From Planctomycetota bacterium (GTDB lineage: Bacteria > Planctomycetota > Planctomycetia > Planctomycetales > Planctomycetaceae), in contig JACTNB010000006.1 of NCBI GenBank assembly GCA_014584345.1, positions 263,200 to 327,199 on the forward strand: DNA of 64,000 nt. Reading direction: 5' to 3'. Under the pieces are notes generated by a model. That model was given only the letters and a program-made list of their open reading frames with translations, made no database searches and had not been told where the DNA came from. Of this stretch, positions 55,516-64,000 are shown in pieces. Both the position numbers and the translations under genes were made by a program. How positions within the stretch are numbered: the stretch's first letter is position 1; every line of letters starts with the position of its first letter.

Positions 55516-57975
55516 ATGGCGCACACCTCACGTGATCCGTTCCAACCCGGTAAGAATTCCCCCAGGCAGAAACGGGAGATGTTCGGTTGGATGCTCGGCT
55601 GTGGGGCATGGATTTCATTCGCATGGCTAATTCTGGCCCCCGGGGAAACACGCACCTTCACGATTCCCGGGCAGGAAATGCGAGCCGATTCCGAAGACCC
55701 CGCCCTGTTGGTATGGTCAATTCCCGCGGAGTGGCATTCCTGGCTGCCCCCCTCGCGCTGGGTCAACAATTCCTCCACTCTGTTGCTGAACAACCGGTTG
55801 ATCCCCCTGGACAGAAACGTGCAGTCACCGCGGATTCAGCCGATTCCCGGCTGGGGCGCTCATCGACTGCGGGATCATCAACTGGAAGTGATGCTGCCGG
55901 AAGACCTGCGAATTACGGAAAACACCGAGATTCGACTCGGCCTGAATGCGGATGTTTCCTTAAGCCGTTCGGTTGCCTTGCTGCTTTTTTCCGGTTGCCT
56001 GTTCTCGTGGACTTACTTCCGGAGATGTAGCGACCAAGGAACGTGGTTACGCCGGACGGGTCAAATCCTGGTCTATCTTGCGCCACTTGTTGCCTTCCTA
56101 GGTTTCTATTGGACGCCCGGCACCACAGTTCCCCCCGCGTGGCGCGGCACGTTGCCGATCCGCGCGTTGCAACACCTGGAAAGCCTGGCGCCGGGATTGT
56201 TTCTACTCCTGGTGATTTCCGCCTGGCTAGGCAGTCGGCGGTCGTGTCCAAAGTCAGATTCCTCCGGAAGCGAACGCCGGCTGTTACTCGATTTTCTGCG
56301 ATATGGCTGGGTGGTGTCGGTGACTCTGCTGATGTTCTCCTGGATTCGTATTGGCGCCTGCGGTCTGGAGGGACGCAACGACTGGAATCACGGCTTGTCC
56401 TACGCTCCATTTCATGCCTGCGTTTCGTATTCGGACGCGCAGGGATATCTGGACGGTGCCTGTCGCATGCGGCATGCGCAACCATTGGATGAATTCAATC
56501 AGCGACGGCCCATCAATGTCAGTTATTACACGCTATTACTGCTGATATCGGGAGATCGGATCTGGCTGGCACGCTGGCTACAGACTCTGCTGATCGCGCT
56601 TGCCTGTGGAGCAACGGCCCGCCAGATTGCCGCCACCCATGGCTTGTGGGCAGGACTGGCCGGTCTGGGATTTCTATGGGGGTTGAGTCGCTCCCTGCTC
56701 CCCTTGACCAGTTCGGAACCCCTGGGCTTTCTCCTCGGTTGCCTGGCGACTTGCGCCTTGCTGCGTGGTCTGAGAACTCGTTCGCTGCCGGCCTTCCTGG
56801 CGGGACTGGCATTCCTCGGGCTGGGCCAGGCCAGCCGTCCTGGTGCCTTGCTTGTTCTGCCGCTGATGGGTCTTGCCAGTGCATCCGCCTGCAAATCCTG
56901 GAAGACGCGCGGGCAGGTTGTTGGTGTCTCGGCGGTGATCGTGGCGCTGGCGTTGAGTATCAACTCCGCGCTGCTGGCCTTGTATGGGACGGGGGTGAAC
57001 CAATCTGGCGCGAATTTCGCTTATACATTCGCGGGATTGGCATCGGGGCACACCTGGTCGGAAGTCATGCAGCAGCAACAACAACAACTGGACGCATTGG
57101 AAACGGAAAAGGAAAAAGCCGCCTATCTGTACCGCCTGGGCTGGAAAAACATCCAGGAACATCCCGGCGTACTAATAAAGGAGTTGTTGCGGGCGGAGTA
57201 TCTGTTTTGTCTGTATTCGCCCCACTTTCTATTGGCTATCAGCCTCCGCGAGGCAGTATTTTATCAGAAAGTATTTTTCCTGCCCTGGCTGCTGGCATTC
57301 ACAGGATTGGCCTTTTTGAGTTGCCGGCGCGTCTGCCTTGTCGCCGGGCGTTCCGAACTCCCCTATTGGATTGCCTTTTTTGCGGGACTGCTCGGTTCCG
57401 TGGCGATTGTTTTCCTGGACGGCAGTTTTCGCTCGCTGACTGCTACCTGGCCTCTGTTTTTCACTTTCGTCGTTTCCGGCTTACGCGGTGCTCGCGTGCC
57501 AGCCGTCCCCGAGTCGCATCCGTCCTGGCATGGGTCACGCTGGATGGAAATGTACTCCGTGGGCGGTTTCGTGGTGTTGATACTTGCCGCGATTGGGGCG
57601 AGCCAACAGGTCTGGCCTCTCCCTGCCAGCGGGGAATCGGCTATCCTGGAAGACGATGGTAAAACCTGGTTCTCGCTGCACAGCCCGCTCGCAAATCCCC
57701 TGGTGCGGATTGAACAGGAACCCGGGGAATTTTCCTTTGTGGAGTGGCAGAAGCTAATTCAGTTCGCCGGGCTGGAGTATCCCGAGGATTTCTGGAAACA
57801 GGCCCCACGGGGCGCGTTCTGCCTGCGGCAATGTTATCTACCGGAGTGGAACCGAACCGGAATGTTGATCTGGCCGGGATCGTCTGACTTGCCCAAGGGA
57901 GCGAAAATCCGGATTTATCACACCGCGGAATCGGAATGGGCCTTCTACGTGAACCCGGAACGTCTCGATAACTGA
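55516..57975 (+). CDS. Large membrane protein, glycosyltransferase-like (ArnT/PMT-style)
   Basis: 819 residues from the ATG at 55516, 4 bases after the previous stop. About 12 hydrophobic helices (for example SRSVALLLFSGCLFSWTYFR, LLVISAWLGSR, VAFLGFYWTPG), with a lumenal-style loop before helix 3 (YCDARGYLDGACRM-like text SDAQGYLDGACRMRHAQPLD) and RRPINVSYYTLLLL that recalls the R-R-P-x-x-x-Y of polyprenyl-phosphate sugar transferases. A Gln repeat (QQQQQQLDALETEKEKAAYL) lies near 536. C-terminal soluble domain about 720-819. Transfers a sugar or lipid-linked residue outside the membrane; this is inferred from topology and neighbours. Confidence 0.78.
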   Translation: MAHTSRDPFQPGKNSPRQKREMFGWMLGCGAWISFAWLILAPGETRTFTIPGQEMRADSEDPALLVWSIPAEWHSWLPPSRWVNNSSTLLLNNRLIPLDRNVQSPRIQPIPGWGAHRLRDHQLEVMLPEDLRITENTEIRLGLNADVSLSRSVALLLFSGCLFSWTYFRRCSDQGTWLRRTGQILVYLAPLVAFLGFYWTPGTTVPPAWRGTLPIRALQHLESLAPGLFLLLVISAWLGSRRSCPKSDSSGSERRLLLDFLRYGWVVSVTLLMFSWIRIGACGLEGRNDWNHGLSYAPFHACVSYSDAQGYLDGACRMRHAQPLDEFNQRRPINVSYYTLLLLISGDRIWLARWLQTLLIALACGATARQIAATHGLWAGLAGLGFLWGLSRSLLPLTSSEPLGFLLGCLATCALLRGLRTRSLPAFLAGLAFLGLGQASRPGALLVLPLMGLASASACKSWKTRGQVVGVSAVIVALALSINSALLALYGTGVNQSGANFAYTFAGLASGHTWSEVMQQQQQQLDALETEKEKAAYLYRLGWKNIQEHPGVLIKELLRAEYLFCLYSPHFLLAISLREAVFYQKVFFLPWLLAFTGLAFLSCRRVCLVAGRSELPYWIAFFAGLLGSVAIVFLDGSFRSLTATWPLFFTFVVSGLRGARVPAVPESHPSWHGSRWMEMYSVGGFVVLILAAIGASQQVWPLPASGESAILEDDGKTWFSLHSPLANPLVRIEQEPGEFSFVEWQKLIQFAGLEYPEDFWKQAPRGAFCLRQCYLPEWNRTGMLIWPGSSDLPKGAKIRIYHTAESEWAFYVNPERLDN

Positions 57976-57991
57976 AGAATACCCCCAGCGT

Positions 57992-58777
57992 ATGCCCAAG
58001 CAAAGACACCAGAATTATCTGACGGAGTTGCAGGAGCAAGCCGCCGCCTGGCAGCGTAAGCCAGGTTTGCGCGCGGTTTATCGGCGCTGGTACGAACGGA
58101 TTGTCGAGCAACTTTCCCCGCTGCGTCCCGTGGTCGAAATTGGGGCGGGATGCGGCAACTTCAAGCAGTACCTGCCCGAGTCGCGCGCCACCGATGCGAT
58201 CCGCTGCGGCCCCTGGATTGAACAGATCGTGGATGCCCAATCGCTCCCCTTCGAACCGGATTCGATCGGCAATTACGTGCTGATCGATTGCCTGCATCAC
58301 ATCCCGCACCCGTTGCAATTTCTGAGCGAAGCCCTGCGCACATTGAAACCGGGAGGGCGTATCGTGCTGCTGGAACCGGCCGTCACTTGGGGCTCACGCC
58401 CTTTCTGGGCAGTTTTCCATCATGAACCGATCGACCTGAGCGCGAACCTGCTGGACGCCAGCCGCGCCCTCCCCGAAAACGACGGATTTACCTACGCAAA
58501 CATGGGCACCGCCTGCTTGCTGTTCGAACGCCATCTGCCAGAACTGAAACGACGCTTTCCGGATCTGATCCTCAAAACTTTGCAATACAGCGACTTCCTG
58601 GCTTATGCCAGCACCGGTGGATTCAGTTACTACAGCCTGCTCCCCTCCCCTCTAATCCGGTCGCTGCTGCGCTGGGAAGAGCGGCTTGTACCGCAATGCA
58701 TGTGGCGTCTGATCGGGCTGCGCATGCTGATCGTGCTCGAAAAATCCGCGGACGCGGTGCCAGCGGAACACATTTAA
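57992..58777 (+). CDS. SAM-dependent methyltransferase
   Basis: 261 residues, 16 bases after the membrane protein. Motif I PVVEIGAGCGNFKQYL (about 47-62), acidic loop DAIRCGPWIEQIVDAQSLPF, then YVLIDCLHHIPHPLQFLSEA (about 96-115) and LRTLKPGGRIVLLEPAV (about 116-132), the standard layout of small-molecule methyltransferases. Likely methylates a sugar or lipid carried by the upstream enzymes. Codon use resembles its operon partners. Confidence 0.9.
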   Translation: MPKQRHQNYLTELQEQAAAWQRKPGLRAVYRRWYERIVEQLSPLRPVVEIGAGCGNFKQYLPESRATDAIRCGPWIEQIVDAQSLPFEPDSIGNYVLIDCLHHIPHPLQFLSEALRTLKPGGRIVLLEPAVTWGSRPFWAVFHHEPIDLSANLLDASRALPENDGFTYANMGTACLLFERHLPELKRRFPDLILKTLQYSDFLAYASTGGFSYYSLLPSPLIRSLLRWEERLVPQCMWRLIGLRMLIVLEKSADAVPAEHI

Positions 58778-58900
58778 CCTGTGTTTATTCGCGGTTGCGA
58801 ATGCTGTCATCAAGCCACGCCCGTCAGAGCTGTAAAAATTGAATACGATGGCTCACAACCCGATAATTAAACAACGACAATGAGAAGGGAGAGACAAAGG

Positions 58901-60334
58901 TTATGGCTGTTTTTGCAATTCCGCAGCCATTTCCAGCAGAGTCTCCAGCAATTTCTCGGAGGTCTCGGGCTGTACCCGGCACGTTCCCAGCCAGGTTTCG
59001 TATCCACCGAGTTTGTGATGCCGCGGCGTCGGGAGATAGCCATAATAACCATGGGCCAGTTCCACCATGAAGGCATGCTGGAAAGGACTGCGCGACTTGA
59101 AATCAAGACCGGTTTCGCAGAAGACTTCAAACGGCATGGTCCCAATGCTGACATCCCCGATCCTGAGCAGATGCACCGGCACCGTCGTGGTCTCGGGATA
59201 GGCGGCCATCTGTAGTGTCCGCTGTGCGTAAATGTAGGAAAGATCGCGATCGTTCTTTTTTCCATCGGCCAGAGTCTGTTCGGCCCATGCTAGTTGCTCG
59301 GGCGTGGGACGTCGCAGTCCGACTTCCGGTTCACGATAAGCGGCCGCCAGCTTCAACTCCCGTTGATATTTCAGATCGCCCAGCGAGGAGTGCACCTTAC
59401 CCGCAACATCTTCGCCGACATACCGAATCTGCTCATAAGGCAACTTGCGGCCCCTGGGTTGGCGGAAATTGATGTTGTTGATATCCCCACTGGTGCCATT
59501 GGCCAGCATGGCGACAAACGGTGGCAGGGACTTAGGCCTGGCATCGTCGGCCAGCAACTCTTTCAGGTGCTCGCAAAAGACGGCATAATAATCCGCGGAA
59601 ATGTCTCCATTCCCCACGCCCCCCACATAATGCAGGGAATAGGCGGCATAAACGGCAATGGGATACCCTTCCAGGTCGCGCAGCGATAGGAACGAGACGA
59701 CCGGATCGGTGGGGCCGGCAGGATCCGTCAGGTTTTCACTTCCCGCGGGTGGATTCATTTTGACCTGATCCGTCCCATTGAAGGGATTCACCGGCACGGT
59801 CCCCTCGCGCATGTGCCAACGGCGGTTAAAGACATGTTCCGGAGCCTCAACAGCCCCAAATGCCAACTCGGCTGGCCGCAGGTTATTGATCGCTCGGGCC
59901 ACACCGTCCGCAATCCGCCGCGCGACGAACCGCTGGTATTCGTCCGCGGTCTGATTCAACACGCGCGAGTCCTTGCCCAGAGCGCTCGAGGCCGAGTGCG
60001 TGTGAGTGGCACTGATCAGCACCTGCTCGCGCGGGATACCATGCCGCGTCGCAATCAACTCGCGAGCCTCCTCGCTGACAATCCGATCGATACCTAGCAG
60101 GTCGCAAACCACCAGCGCCAGACGCGTCGCGCCATCGTCCACCACCAGGCAACGCGCGTGGAGTTCATCGTGCACGTGCCGCGAGGGAAAGGGAACAAAC
60201 CCCCCAATGATGGCATGCCCCAGTTCCGGAGTGATGTTGCTGGTGGCGGCTCCGGCCTGGAATTCCGCACGTACCAGGGACGCAGGCAGCAGCCAAAGAC
60301 AGATAATCAACGTTATTATCAGCATACGACACAT
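58901..60334 (-). CDS. Neutral/alkaline ceramidase-like secreted protein
   Basis: 477 residues; AGGAGGAG precedes the ATG. Signal peptide MCRMLIITLIICLWLLPASL. Follows the catalytic domain of neutral ceramidases: AGAATSNITPELGHAIIGGF, LALVVCDLLGID, ISATHTHSASSALG (zinc His near residue 108-110), YSLHYVGGVGNGDISADYYA (about 232-251), MLANGTSGDINNINFRQPRG (about 277-296) and a C-terminal GYYGYLPTPRHHKLGGYETW. Shorter than full ceramidases, without the C-terminal Ig-like domain. Hydrolyses an amide-linked lipid or related substrate; planctomycete versions are not biochemically assigned here. Confidence 0.9.
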   Translation of the reverse strand: MCRMLIITLIICLWLLPASLVRAEFQAGAATSNITPELGHAIIGGFVPFPSRHVHDELHARCLVVDDGATRLALVVCDLLGIDRIVSEEARELIATRHGIPREQVLISATHTHSASSALGKDSRVLNQTADEYQRFVARRIADGVARAINNLRPAELAFGAVEAPEHVFNRRWHMREGTVPVNPFNGTDQVKMNPPAGSENLTDPAGPTDPVVSFLSLRDLEGYPIAVYAAYSLHYVGGVGNGDISADYYAVFCEHLKELLADDARPKSLPPFVAMLANGTSGDINNINFRQPRGRKLPYEQIRYVGEDVAGKVHSSLGDLKYQRELKLAAAYREPEVGLRRPTPEQLAWAEQTLADGKKNDRDLSYIYAQRTLQMAAYPETTTVPVHLLRIGDVSIGTMPFEVFCETGLDFKSRSPFQHAFMVELAHGYYGYLPTPRHHKLGGYETWLGTCRVQPETSEKLLETLLEMAAELQKQP

Positions 60335-60665
60335 CGCGTTCTCCTCCTGTGTTTGATCTTTACTTCAACCGAAACGCCTGGCAACCAGCAAGACCAGCCT
60401 GGGACGGATCCCGCATCCGGAATGCCATGCGAAATTGTAACTCCCAGCATCTGTAAATTGCGACCCTGGAACAAACCTCGTCCTCGGTTCCTCCAACTTG
60501 GCAACGCAACCCTTCGGCACCAACGAACAGCCACAGCACCATATTTTCATCAAGGTAAGATTCACGCGGCATGTATTCACGGACAAACGTGAGTGGCCAA
60601 ATGCTGGCAGTGAGTGTTAAACTTGCTCTTATACCGTACCCGGCCTATCACACAGGGGGAGAAAC
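60335..60665. other. Divergent promoter region, no gene supported
   Basis: 331 bases between divergent starts. Small open frames on the minus strand (60360-60572) have no recognisable motif. GGGGGAGAAAC precedes the plus-strand start. Confidence 0.45.
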
Positions 60666-61946
60666 ATGTTCTGCTTTGCGCGTGGGTTGACACGATTGAT
60701 CTTGCTGGCAATCGGACTGGTGGTAGTTGGTACTCCGGCCAAGGCGGAAGACATCTCGCTGCCCCTGGCGGAGTATCTGCAGCAGGCAAAACTCGCCGAT
60801 GCCGAAGCCTTTCTCAAGGAGCGTCTCACCACGGAACCGGAGCACGCTCAAGCCCGATTTGCACTGGGGCTCGTCCAGGTTCTGTCGACCGTTGAAAAGC
60901 TGGGCCAGGACCATTATCAGCATGGGCTGATGAATGGTACGGTTCGCAATCTGCCCGTGTTCCGCTTGCCACTTCCTTCCAATCCCGATCCCCAGGAGAT
61001 TACCTACCCGCGAGTCCGACAAATTGTTTCCGATTTCCAGACACGACTCCTCAAAGCCGAGGCAGAATTGGCCCAGGTAGACATTAAGCAGGATGTCAAA
61101 CTGCGGATCGACGTCTCCACGATTCAACTCGACCTGAACGGCGACGGCAAGGCCGATAAAAACGAAGGCCTGCTGCATATCCTGGGAATTGCGAATCAAC
61201 CCCGTCGCGGTGCGGAACCATTGAGCATGCGGATACAGATCGATGCGGGTGACCTCCGCTGGCTACAGGGATATTGCCACTTCCTGGCGGGTTTTTGCGA
61301 TATCGTTCTGGCCTACGATCATCAGCGAATGTTCGACCACACCGGACAATTACTGTATCCCCGCCACGTCCCTTCCGAACAATTCGCCGAACCACTCGAC
61401 GCCAAGCAGGATAGCACCAATGATCGCCTGTTTCTCGATCTCATTGCGGCCATTCATCTGATGAACTTTCCCCTCAAGGAACCGGCCCGGATGGAAAACG
61501 CACGTCAGCACCTGCTGCGGATGATCCGCTGCTCGCGCGAATCCTGGGAACTGATTCTCGCTGAAACCGATAACGAACTCGAATGGATTCCCAATCCCCG
61601 GCAAACGGGAATCCTGAATATCGCGGTGACGGACAAGATCATTGAAAGCTGGCACGAAATTCTCGACGAAGTCGAGGATCTGCTCGAAGGCCGCAAGCTG
61701 CTACCTTTCTGGCGCGACTACGCACGGTTTCTCAGCCCGCAACATCCCATTCCTCCCGAGGGACGGGGCGTGAATCTCAAGCGGTGCTTCACCGAACCAC
61801 GCGAATTCGACTTGATTCTCTGGGTGCATGGGTCGGCTGCGCTCCCCTACGTAGAACACGGGGCGCTCTCCCATCCCAACAGATGGAATACTCTAACCCG
61901 TACCTTTCAAGGGCGATTCTTCGGCTTTGCCCTCTGGTTCAACTAA
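60666..61946 (+). CDS. Secreted protein of unknown function with a Ca-binding-like loop
   Basis: 426 residues. The start is supported by GGGGGAG 4 bases upstream. Signal peptide MFCFARGLTRLILLAIGLVV up to about residue 27. N-terminal helical part (LAEYLQQAKLADAEAFLKER, PEHAQARFALGLVQVLSTVE) resembles a TPR-like repeat. Near residue 155 is DLNGDGKADKNEG, which fits the 12-residue D-x-D-G-D EF-hand/dockerin-type calcium loop. No known family. Convergent with the enolase-superfamily gene, 72 bases from its stop. Confidence 0.75.
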   Translation: MFCFARGLTRLILLAIGLVVVGTPAKAEDISLPLAEYLQQAKLADAEAFLKERLTTEPEHAQARFALGLVQVLSTVEKLGQDHYQHGLMNGTVRNLPVFRLPLPSNPDPQEITYPRVRQIVSDFQTRLLKAEAELAQVDIKQDVKLRIDVSTIQLDLNGDGKADKNEGLLHILGIANQPRRGAEPLSMRIQIDAGDLRWLQGYCHFLAGFCDIVLAYDHQRMFDHTGQLLYPRHVPSEQFAEPLDAKQDSTNDRLFLDLIAAIHLMNFPLKEPARMENARQHLLRMIRCSRESWELILAETDNELEWIPNPRQTGILNIAVTDKIIESWHEILDEVEDLLEGRKLLPFWRDYARFLSPQHPIPPEGRGVNLKRCFTEPREFDLILWVHGSAALPYVEHGALSHPNRWNTLTRTFQGRFFGFALWFN

Positions 61947-62018
61947 GCCGACTCTGCCACCGTTCCCCCCGTCCCTGCCCTGGAATTGGGCATGGGCGAA
62001 AAGAGTCGCGGTAAAAAA

Positions 62019-63329
62019 CTACAGCCGACTGATGCGATACCCCGGCTGGTCTGCCTGGAAGAGCTCCGGCAGAAGCCGTGTCCCCAGCCCCGGAGACTCG
62101 GGAAGCAACGCTTGACCTGCCACAATTTCGATATTGGTATCGATCAGTAGCGGATACAGCGTGCGAATGTGGGCCCGCACAGTCTCCTGCCACATCACAT
62201 TGGGAACTGCTGCCGCGACCTGAATGCCCGAAAACAACGTCAAGGGGCCGGTGCAGTCGTGCATCAGCGTGGGAATATTATCGAGCTGGGCCAGTTCGGC
62301 GATGCGTCGCGTTTCGCTGATTCCGCCAACCCAGGTCGGATCCGCCATGACATAATCGGCTGCCTGGCGTTGCAACAGCCGTCGATACGATTCGCGCGTC
62401 ACCAGCATCTCGCTGATCGCCAACGGCACCCCCCCGCGCTGCCTTAATATCTCCAGCGATTCCAGACAATCCGGCCGCAAAACGTCTTCCAGCCACAATG
62501 GACGCAGGTCACGAATCGCCTCGCAGATTTTCAAGGCCGCTGGCAGAGAGAAAAAACCATGCCCATCGAACATAATCTCGATCCGGTCGCCAACCCGGTC
62601 GCGCACTTCCTGTAACTGCCGGAACGCCTGTCGCAGGGCGTCGGGACGCAGGTAATGTCCCCCTTCAGCCTGATACAACTGATCCAGAGTCCAGACTTTC
62701 ATCGCGGAATACCCCTCCGCCAGCAATTCTTCTGCCAGGTCCGCCGCTGCATGCTGGCTTTTCCAGTTGTCCTCCAACGGCCCAGGCTGCCCCGAGGCCC
62801 CATGACCGGGCCACCCCTGGGACTGTAAGGCATTCTGCGAACGCCGACCATAAAATGGTCCGCCGCAACTGTTGTAAACCGGCACGCGATCCCTCACGGG
62901 CCCCCCCAGTAAACGCCAGATCGGCTGTTGCAGCATCTGTCCCGCAATATCCCATAGCGCCAAATCGATCGCCGAGATAGCCCGCATTTCCGCCCCGAAA
63001 CCGCCGAACGAAGCACAGCGTTCATACAGGAATCGCCAATGGCTTTCGATCGCCAGTGCGTCGGCCCCCAGCAGACGCTGCGCCATCCAGTCATGCAGCA
63101 CCGCCGCCACCGCCTGGGGAAGATAATACGATTCCCCATGTCCGATCACCGGTTGCCCATGGATACTCCCAGCGTCGGTATGGATTCGCAGCAACACCAG
63201 TCCCGCCATGATGTCATGGGGAATCACGGTTTCGATCGCCGTGATGATAGGCCCCCCGCGAAACGCGTGCTCTTGGATCGGACTGGATGCCCCTGGACGA
63301 GGCGGCTGACAAAACTGGTTGCTCGGCAT
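62019..63329 (-). CDS. Enolase-superfamily enzyme (mandelate racemase / muconate lactonizing type)
   Basis: 436 residues from the ATG at 63329, preceded by AAGGTGAGA; a GTG at 63359 would add ten residues. N-terminal capping domain about 30-150, then a TIM barrel: AMKVWTLDQLYQAEGGHYLR (near 210; KxK-type position has only one Lys), metal ligands in EIMFDGHGFF (Asp, near 248), LWLEDVLRP (Glu, near 277) and LAISEMLV (Glu, near 302), and the catalytic-site TLMHDCTGPL (His, near 357). Cytoplasmic dehydratase or racemase of a sugar acid, acting on proton abstraction next to a carboxylate. Substrate unknown. The gene is alone on its strand here. Confidence 0.9.
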   Translation of the reverse strand: MPSNQFCQPPRPGASSPIQEHAFRGGPIITAIETVIPHDIMAGLVLLRIHTDAGSIHGQPVIGHGESYYLPQAVAAVLHDWMAQRLLGADALAIESHWRFLYERCASFGGFGAEMRAISAIDLALWDIAGQMLQQPIWRLLGGPVRDRVPVYNSCGGPFYGRRSQNALQSQGWPGHGASGQPGPLEDNWKSQHAAADLAEELLAEGYSAMKVWTLDQLYQAEGGHYLRPDALRQAFRQLQEVRDRVGDRIEIMFDGHGFFSLPAALKICEAIRDLRPLWLEDVLRPDCLESLEILRQRGGVPLAISEMLVTRESYRRLLQRQAADYVMADPTWVGGISETRRIAELAQLDNIPTLMHDCTGPLTLFSGIQVAAAVPNVMWQETVRAHIRTLYPLLIDTNIEIVAGQALLPESPGLGTRLLPELFQADQPGYRISRL

Positions 63330-63850
63330 GGATCGAATCTCACCTTGAGGCAATGTCACCGCGAAGTCTCACCCCTAAGCAAGGCAGACATCACACAACC
63401 AGTGTCGTGAATCCGCGGCCCGCGCACAACCATACCAGAACGGCAAGAACGCCAGTACTTCGTCTGCAGGCATCCGAGATACAGCGATTCACATGAATCA
63501 AAGCGAAAAACCAACCGCCGAGTGCCATGCCCTCGCTTGCGTGGGCATAAAATCAGGGCAGGTCACCTGCACCAAAAGAGCAAACGCCCAAGAAATAAAT
63601 TTTGGCAGAACATCAGCGATACTGGTCAATCAAATCGTGCAGAAACCATCCCGAATCGTCCCAGATTGACGCTGAACCCGAAAACGGCATTTGGTTCATC
63701 TTGCCAGAATCGTGCATCCACGGGCGGTCTGGGGACGCCAAATTGGAGACGTGTTCGTGGTCTAAATTGAGACCACTACTGGTCGTTTTGGTGGTCGTTT
63801 TGCCCGTGCCAATTTAGCCCACGGATTAGCCCACCATTTAGCCCTCGGAT
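63330..63850. other. Gap at the right end holding short repeats
   Basis: 521 bases. The part up to about 63740 shows no supported gene. From 63757 on there are repeats described separately. Confidence 0.45.
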
Positions 63851-63860
63851 TTAGACCACA
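63757..63860. repeat. Cluster of short ATTTAG repeats and an inverted repeat
   Basis: GTGGTCT (63757-63763) and AGACCAC (63770-63776) form an inverted repeat around AAATTG. Then GGTCGTTTTG is repeated at 63781 and 63793. Then ATTTAGCCCAC, GATTAGCCCAC, ATTTAGCCCTC and ATTTAGACCAC follow in a row (about 63812-63859), separated by 1-4 bases. It looks like a tandem set of binding sites or a decayed repeat. Confidence 0.65.
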
Positions 63861-64000
63861 AGCCCTTGCCGCAGAGTGTTGTGCAGCAAGGGCTTGTGAG
63901 CCGAGAGTTCAGAGGCCCAGTTGAACTTTTTCTCGCCTCCGTCGCCGAGTGGGACGCCCATGTTTCCCACCTCCTTCTGGCGGCGTAGATCGCTGTCGAG
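63851..64000 (-). CDS. 3' end of a gene running off the right edge
   Basis: Open frame of 49 codons plus stop ending at 63851, continuing beyond the window: LDSDLRRQKEVGNMGVPLGD then GGEKKFNWASELSAH and a basic end. An AAGGAGG lies 6 bases before an internal ATG at 63961, so a 36-residue start there is the alternative. Product not recognised. The coding part contains half of the 63857-63898 hairpin. Confidence 0.35.
   Translation of the reverse strand, partial: LDSDLRRQKEVGNMGVPLGDGGEKKFNWASELSAHKPLLHNTLRQGLVV
63857..63898. repeat. 13-bp hairpin
   Basis: CACAAGCCCTTGC (63857-63869) and GCAAGGGCTTGTG (63886-63898) are exact reverse complements with a 16-base loop. No T run on the plus strand follows. 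It overlaps the predicted C-terminus of the partial gene and the ATTTAG repeat cluster. Confidence 0.75.

Noticed and set aside
60360..60572. Possible 70-residue minus-strand gene
   Set aside because: No motif, no ribosome site; sits in a divergent promoter region.

Overview
The window reads as a chromosomal segment of a member of the Planctomycetota. Supporting signs are five secreted type I sulfatases, a DUF1501 protein with a Tat-like signal, a secreted heme peroxidase whose N-terminus carries the LRLLLSA-type motif common in planctomycete secreted proteins, an RTX tail, many small secreted Cys/Tyr/Pro-rich proteins of unknown function, and a mostly GC-rich coding style with short monocistronic or two-gene units and few strong Shine-Dalgarno sites. 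Genus cannot be read from the sequence. I saw no rRNA, tRNA, CRISPR array, prophage or intact insertion sequence.

Layout. 1-2.7 kb: the end of a polysaccharide locus (GT-B glycosyltransferase running off the left edge, then a membrane-anchored polysaccharide-deacetylase-like protein). 2.9-8.1 kb: three co-oriented secreted sulfatases. 8.3-11.6 kb: HAD phosphatase, RlmI-type 23S rRNA methyltransferase, divergent Nramp-fold transporter. 11.7-16.2 kb (minus): degenerate alpha/beta-hydrolase, N-acetylmuramoyl-L-alanine amidase, HerA/FtsK-like ATPase. 16.5-18.6 kb: tandem DUF3467 protein, Nudix hydrolase, small secreted protein. 18.7-22.1 kb (minus): Baeyer-Villiger-type monooxygenase, lipoprotein, DUF58 protein. 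22.4-27.9 kb: TPR lipoprotein, membrane-anchored STAS protein, a GspE/PilB-type ATPase without its zinc site, a single-domain response regulator. 27.9-31.7 kb: DUF1501 protein, secreted beta-sandwich protein, unknown minus-strand protein. 31.9-35.2 kb: ProC, GcvH-like lipoyl protein, two-cluster ferredoxin, GNAT acetyltransferase.

35.2-36.3 kb is gene-poor and looks unlike its surroundings; it holds a small two-helix membrane protein and a 13-bp perfect palindrome. 36.3-39.6 kb: two more sulfatases, followed by a REPIN-like inverted repeat pair. 40-46.7 kb: APC permease, diacylglycerol-kinase-like lipid kinase, a second divergent Nramp protein, seven-iron ferredoxin FdxA with a clean terminator, and aspartate kinase with four ACT domains. 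46.9-52.3 kb (minus): a small conserved protein, the RTX heme peroxidase, and three small secreted proteins, two of which share an unusual C-x2-C-x2-G-x-G-H motif. 52.9-58.8 kb: an oxidoreductase, then a compact surface-glycan-like operon (methyltransferase-GT2 fusion, 819-residue membrane protein, second methyltransferase). 58.9-63.3 kb: neutral-ceramidase-like protein, an unknown secreted protein, and an enolase-superfamily enzyme. The right edge has short ATTTAG-containing repeats, a 13-bp hairpin and the tail of a gene that continues beyond the window.

How it fits together: secreted hydrolases (sulfatases, amidase, ceramidase-like) and surface-glycan enzymes suggest a bacterium that degrades sulfated polymers and builds its own complex envelope. 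The least explained elements are the GcvH-like/ferredoxin pair, the small Cys-knuckle secreted proteins with the RTX peroxidase, the tandem DUF3467 protein, the zinc-less GspE-like ATPase beside a STAS membrane protein, and the two Nramp-fold proteins without the canonical metal motifs. No single element is proven to be a new system; the lipoyl/ferredoxin pair and the Cys-knuckle protein set are the best candidates.
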